A program made the translations under genes and the position numbers. From Drosophila persimilis (lineage: Eukaryota; Arthropoda; Insecta; Diptera; Drosophilidae): a stretch of 64,000 nucleotides of DNA. The notes under the pieces were generated by a model. That model was not told where the DNA came from and did not search any database. It was given only the letters and a program-made list of their open reading frames with translations. This document shows, in pieces, positions 61,876 to 64,000 of the stretch. Location of the stretch: NCBI RefSeq assembly GCF_003286085.1, contig NW_020825294.1, positions 682,001 to 746,000 of the forward strand, written 5' to 3'. Within the stretch, counting starts at the first letter, position 1. The number at the start of each line of letters is the position of its first letter.

Positions 61876-62231
61876 TTTTCAGCTAAGGTGAGGGGCCATA
61901 GACACACTTAAGTAAAGTTAAATATTTGCACAAATTAAAACCGAAAATAGCTGAAGCGATGAGAAAGTTTCAGGAGACTAAACCGCAGCACAACACACTG
62001 GTAGAGAACACCGACGGCAATTGCTTCGATACGATACGATACGATATTTGCATATGTGGAGATGGAGGGGCCGAAGACGAGGCAGGGCGAGTGCATAAAT
62101 AAATAATTCAAAACGGTTGACCGACAAAAAATTTTGGTATTGCAAAAGGAATATCACAGTCCTTTCTGCAAGTAATTGTTCACTCCTTCCTGTACTTTAT
62201 TTCTCTATATATTTTATTTGTATTTTTTAAG

Positions 62232-62531
62232 CCTCGGAGTCTACCGGCGTTTCTCGGAGCAGGAGGAGGTGGAAGTGCTGGTGGCGGGGAGCCTGCGGTG
62301 CTGCCTCTGCGGGCTGTATGTATTATTACCGCCTAGTGCAAAACACTGACTAAACCTCAAATAATGTTCTCAACACGTACTAACTGTCTTAATATTATTT
62401 GTTGTAGATATAGAAGCCGACGCCAGCGACACCGACAACGACAACGAAGGCAGCGGCTGAGGCGGCGGCGACAACGAAAGCTCCAGAGAGACGGACAGCG
62501 AGACGATCGACGGGGAATTCTCGGTGTCGGT
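62232..62531 (+). other. Possible exon pair on the plus strand, unassigned
   Basis: A first segment from about 62232 or 62263 ends at a GTATGT donor (62316/62317). A second segment 62408-62531 has a TTTGTTGTAG acceptor and a GTGAGT donor. In one frame the second segment reads IEADASDTDNDNEGSG, a TGA, then GGGDNESSRETDSETIDGEF, acidic and protein-like on both sides of the stop. Another frame is open throughout but extremely Arg/Gln-rich. I do not recognise the product, and it may be a leader exon of a gene to the right. Confidence 0.3.
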
Positions 62532-62805
62532 GAGTGTAGCTCGGTGTCGCTCGCTCTTTCAGGCCCATGTTCGTATAAACTTTAATAAATATTATTACTA
62601 CTACTACTATGCCCGACGCTGTTGTTGTTGTCCGTATTAACTGCTGCACTCGGACGCACTCGTACTCGTCTTGGCAAAATATTGTTAACAGTTAACACAA
62701 CAGTTCGGCTCGGATCGGATCGGCCGTTGGTTGGCCGCTGGTTCGCGCCTCGGATCATTTCGGATCGCTGCTTCGTACCCTCCTCTTATCGGCGGAGATT
62801 AAGCG

Positions 62806-62822
62806 ACTACTATATATATGTA
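62806..62822 (-). promoter_or_regulatory. TATA-like sequence, possible distal Hnf4 promoter
   Basis: On the minus strand CATATATATAGTAG precedes 250 bases of GC-balanced, CAA-rich, leader-like sequence that leads toward the distal Hnf4 exon. Position and orientation fit a promoter, but start-site data are absent. Confidence 0.3.
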
Positions 62823-63697
62823 TGTACATACATATGTGTACAATACATCTGTACATAAATCCATGTGTACATATAACTCAAATTGTTTAATGGCCCACTA
62901 AATGTGTACATATATATAATCTGTATATAGAACGCGTATTTGTCTGTGGCTTTGTATGTTTTTGAGCTTTCATTAAAATAACAGTTTCTAAGGATTACAA
63001 AATGTTAAAAAAAAACGAGAGGAAATGGGTGCGAAAATCTCAAACATAATCGGGGCTTATCCAAATGTTTGGCAAGGGGATAAAAGTAGGAAAGAATTAG
63101 AAAATATATTAAGAGGGAGATATACTATCTATAAGAATAGATCAACTCATTTTCAAAAGAAGAAACACAGAACAGTTTGTTCCATTGGTACCTTTGTGGG
63201 AATTTCTTGTTCTTTGGAGAATAAATATGAATACTATTTTTCCAGTAATAACACTAAAATATATATACATATATATATAAAATTATAGATCATCTTGTTA
63301 TAAAGGAAATGTAAAGATACAAATTCTTCTGTTACATCGGAAACTGTGGGGGAATTCTATATTCTTTTCTTTTATTTGAGACTTTTAGCTATATTTCCAT
63401 TCTTTGGGATGGTAATACTTCTTTATCTATGCTTTGATTTCAAGAAAAAGGATTCCACATCATTAAATATAGAATATATATATATTTTTTCTTTTTTAAT
63501 TCCTTTTTTTAGATCATTCTTTGCTGGTGAATCCTCTATGTATATGGGACTCTCTATCCATCTTTAGTTGCACTAGTTTTTCTTTTGGATTCCTTTTCAG
63601 TTAGATATATCTTCTCCTGGAAAATCGTTTTCCACGAGCACTTGCTTCTTGCTGTCTCCTAGAAAAGCATTTTCCACTATTCCCCCGTATTTGTAGA

Positions 63698-63794
63698 TCA
63701 CTTCACTTTCAGCTCGACAAACACAAGAGTCGAGGGCTCTCCGTCTGGTATCGTCTCCTCCGTATAGCCAGGCCGCTGCTTATCAAAACCGGAG
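63698..63794 (-). CDS. Possible terminal coding exon of an unidentified gene
   Basis: On the minus strand a long pyrimidine-rich stretch ends in GGCTGCAG. The following frame (one base completing a codon) reads SGFDKQRPGYTEETIPDGEP then STLVFVELKVK and stops with TGA. The composition looks coding and the acceptor is good. I do not recognise the protein. If real, the gene continues beyond the right edge of the window. Confidence 0.35.
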
Positions 63795-64000
63795 CTGCAG
63801 CCTCGCCGGCACAGACAGCGATAGACAGAGACAGGGACAGAGACAGAGACAAGGGACAGCAGTGCATGAGAAAGACAGATAGACAGATCCCCAGTAGCAA
63901 CAGCAGAGCAGAGCTGCACTCGTCGTATAATAGGTCGCTGTTATTGTTGATATACATATGTACATGTAAATATATACGTAAAGCATGTAGTATCTTCGGT

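Noticed and set aside
62395-62649. 84-codon minus-strand frame with a hydrophobic C-terminus
   Set aside because: The Val/Ala run is the antisense of GAC/AAC/GGC-rich sequence. It has no other support.

Overview
The window is insect nuclear DNA from a Drosophila. Introns are short (about 50-70 bp) or very long, the tRNA genes are eukaryotic with A and B boxes, and the recognisable genes form a run I know from D. melanogaster 29D-E (Muller element B): Sema1a, Glt, CG9287, CG9289, PrBP, Trs23, Hnf4. A DINE-1/ISY-type Helentron with several divergent internal repeats suggests the obscura group (D. pseudoobscura and relatives). That placement is inference.

Layout. Bases 1-26431 hold the 3' two thirds of Sema1a (+), a transmembrane axon-guidance semaphorin. 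A large intron (1-13338) contains three tRNA-Asp(GTC) genes and the Helentron. Sixteen coding exons follow (13339-26431), giving the end of the sema domain, the PSI domain, the transmembrane helix and the cytoplasmic tail. The UGA stop is followed in the same frame by 234 more sense codons (26432-27136). A long AT-rich 3' UTR then runs to about 31 kb.

Bases 33.9-44.8 kb hold three related secreted cholinesterase-like proteins: Glt (+), CG9287 (-) and CG9289 (-). In all three the nucleophile serine of the esterase motif is replaced, so they are probably adhesion or matrix proteins and not enzymes. Two more tRNA-Asp genes sit in first introns of CG9287 and CG9289. Between these two genes lie a broken C-type lectin fragment and a possible two-exon secreted peptide.

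Bases 45.7-47.6 kb hold a divergent housekeeping pair, PrBP (-) and Trs23 (+). They share a 0.6 kb promoter region with a DRE, Ohler motif 1 and several motif 6 copies. Bases 48.5-61.5 kb hold Hnf4 (-), a nuclear receptor with five common exons and two phase-matched alternative first coding exons about 10 kb apart. The intervening intron carries four direct TGACCG half-sites spaced by one base (DR1), the arrangement HNF4 itself prefers.

The right edge (62-64 kb) has candidate exons I could not assign. The genes do not form one pathway: the window mixes neural guidance, basement-membrane adhesion, lipid and vesicle traffic, and metabolic transcription control. The translation reading, splice phases and motif positions were worked out by hand from the sequence. 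No alignment or database search was run.
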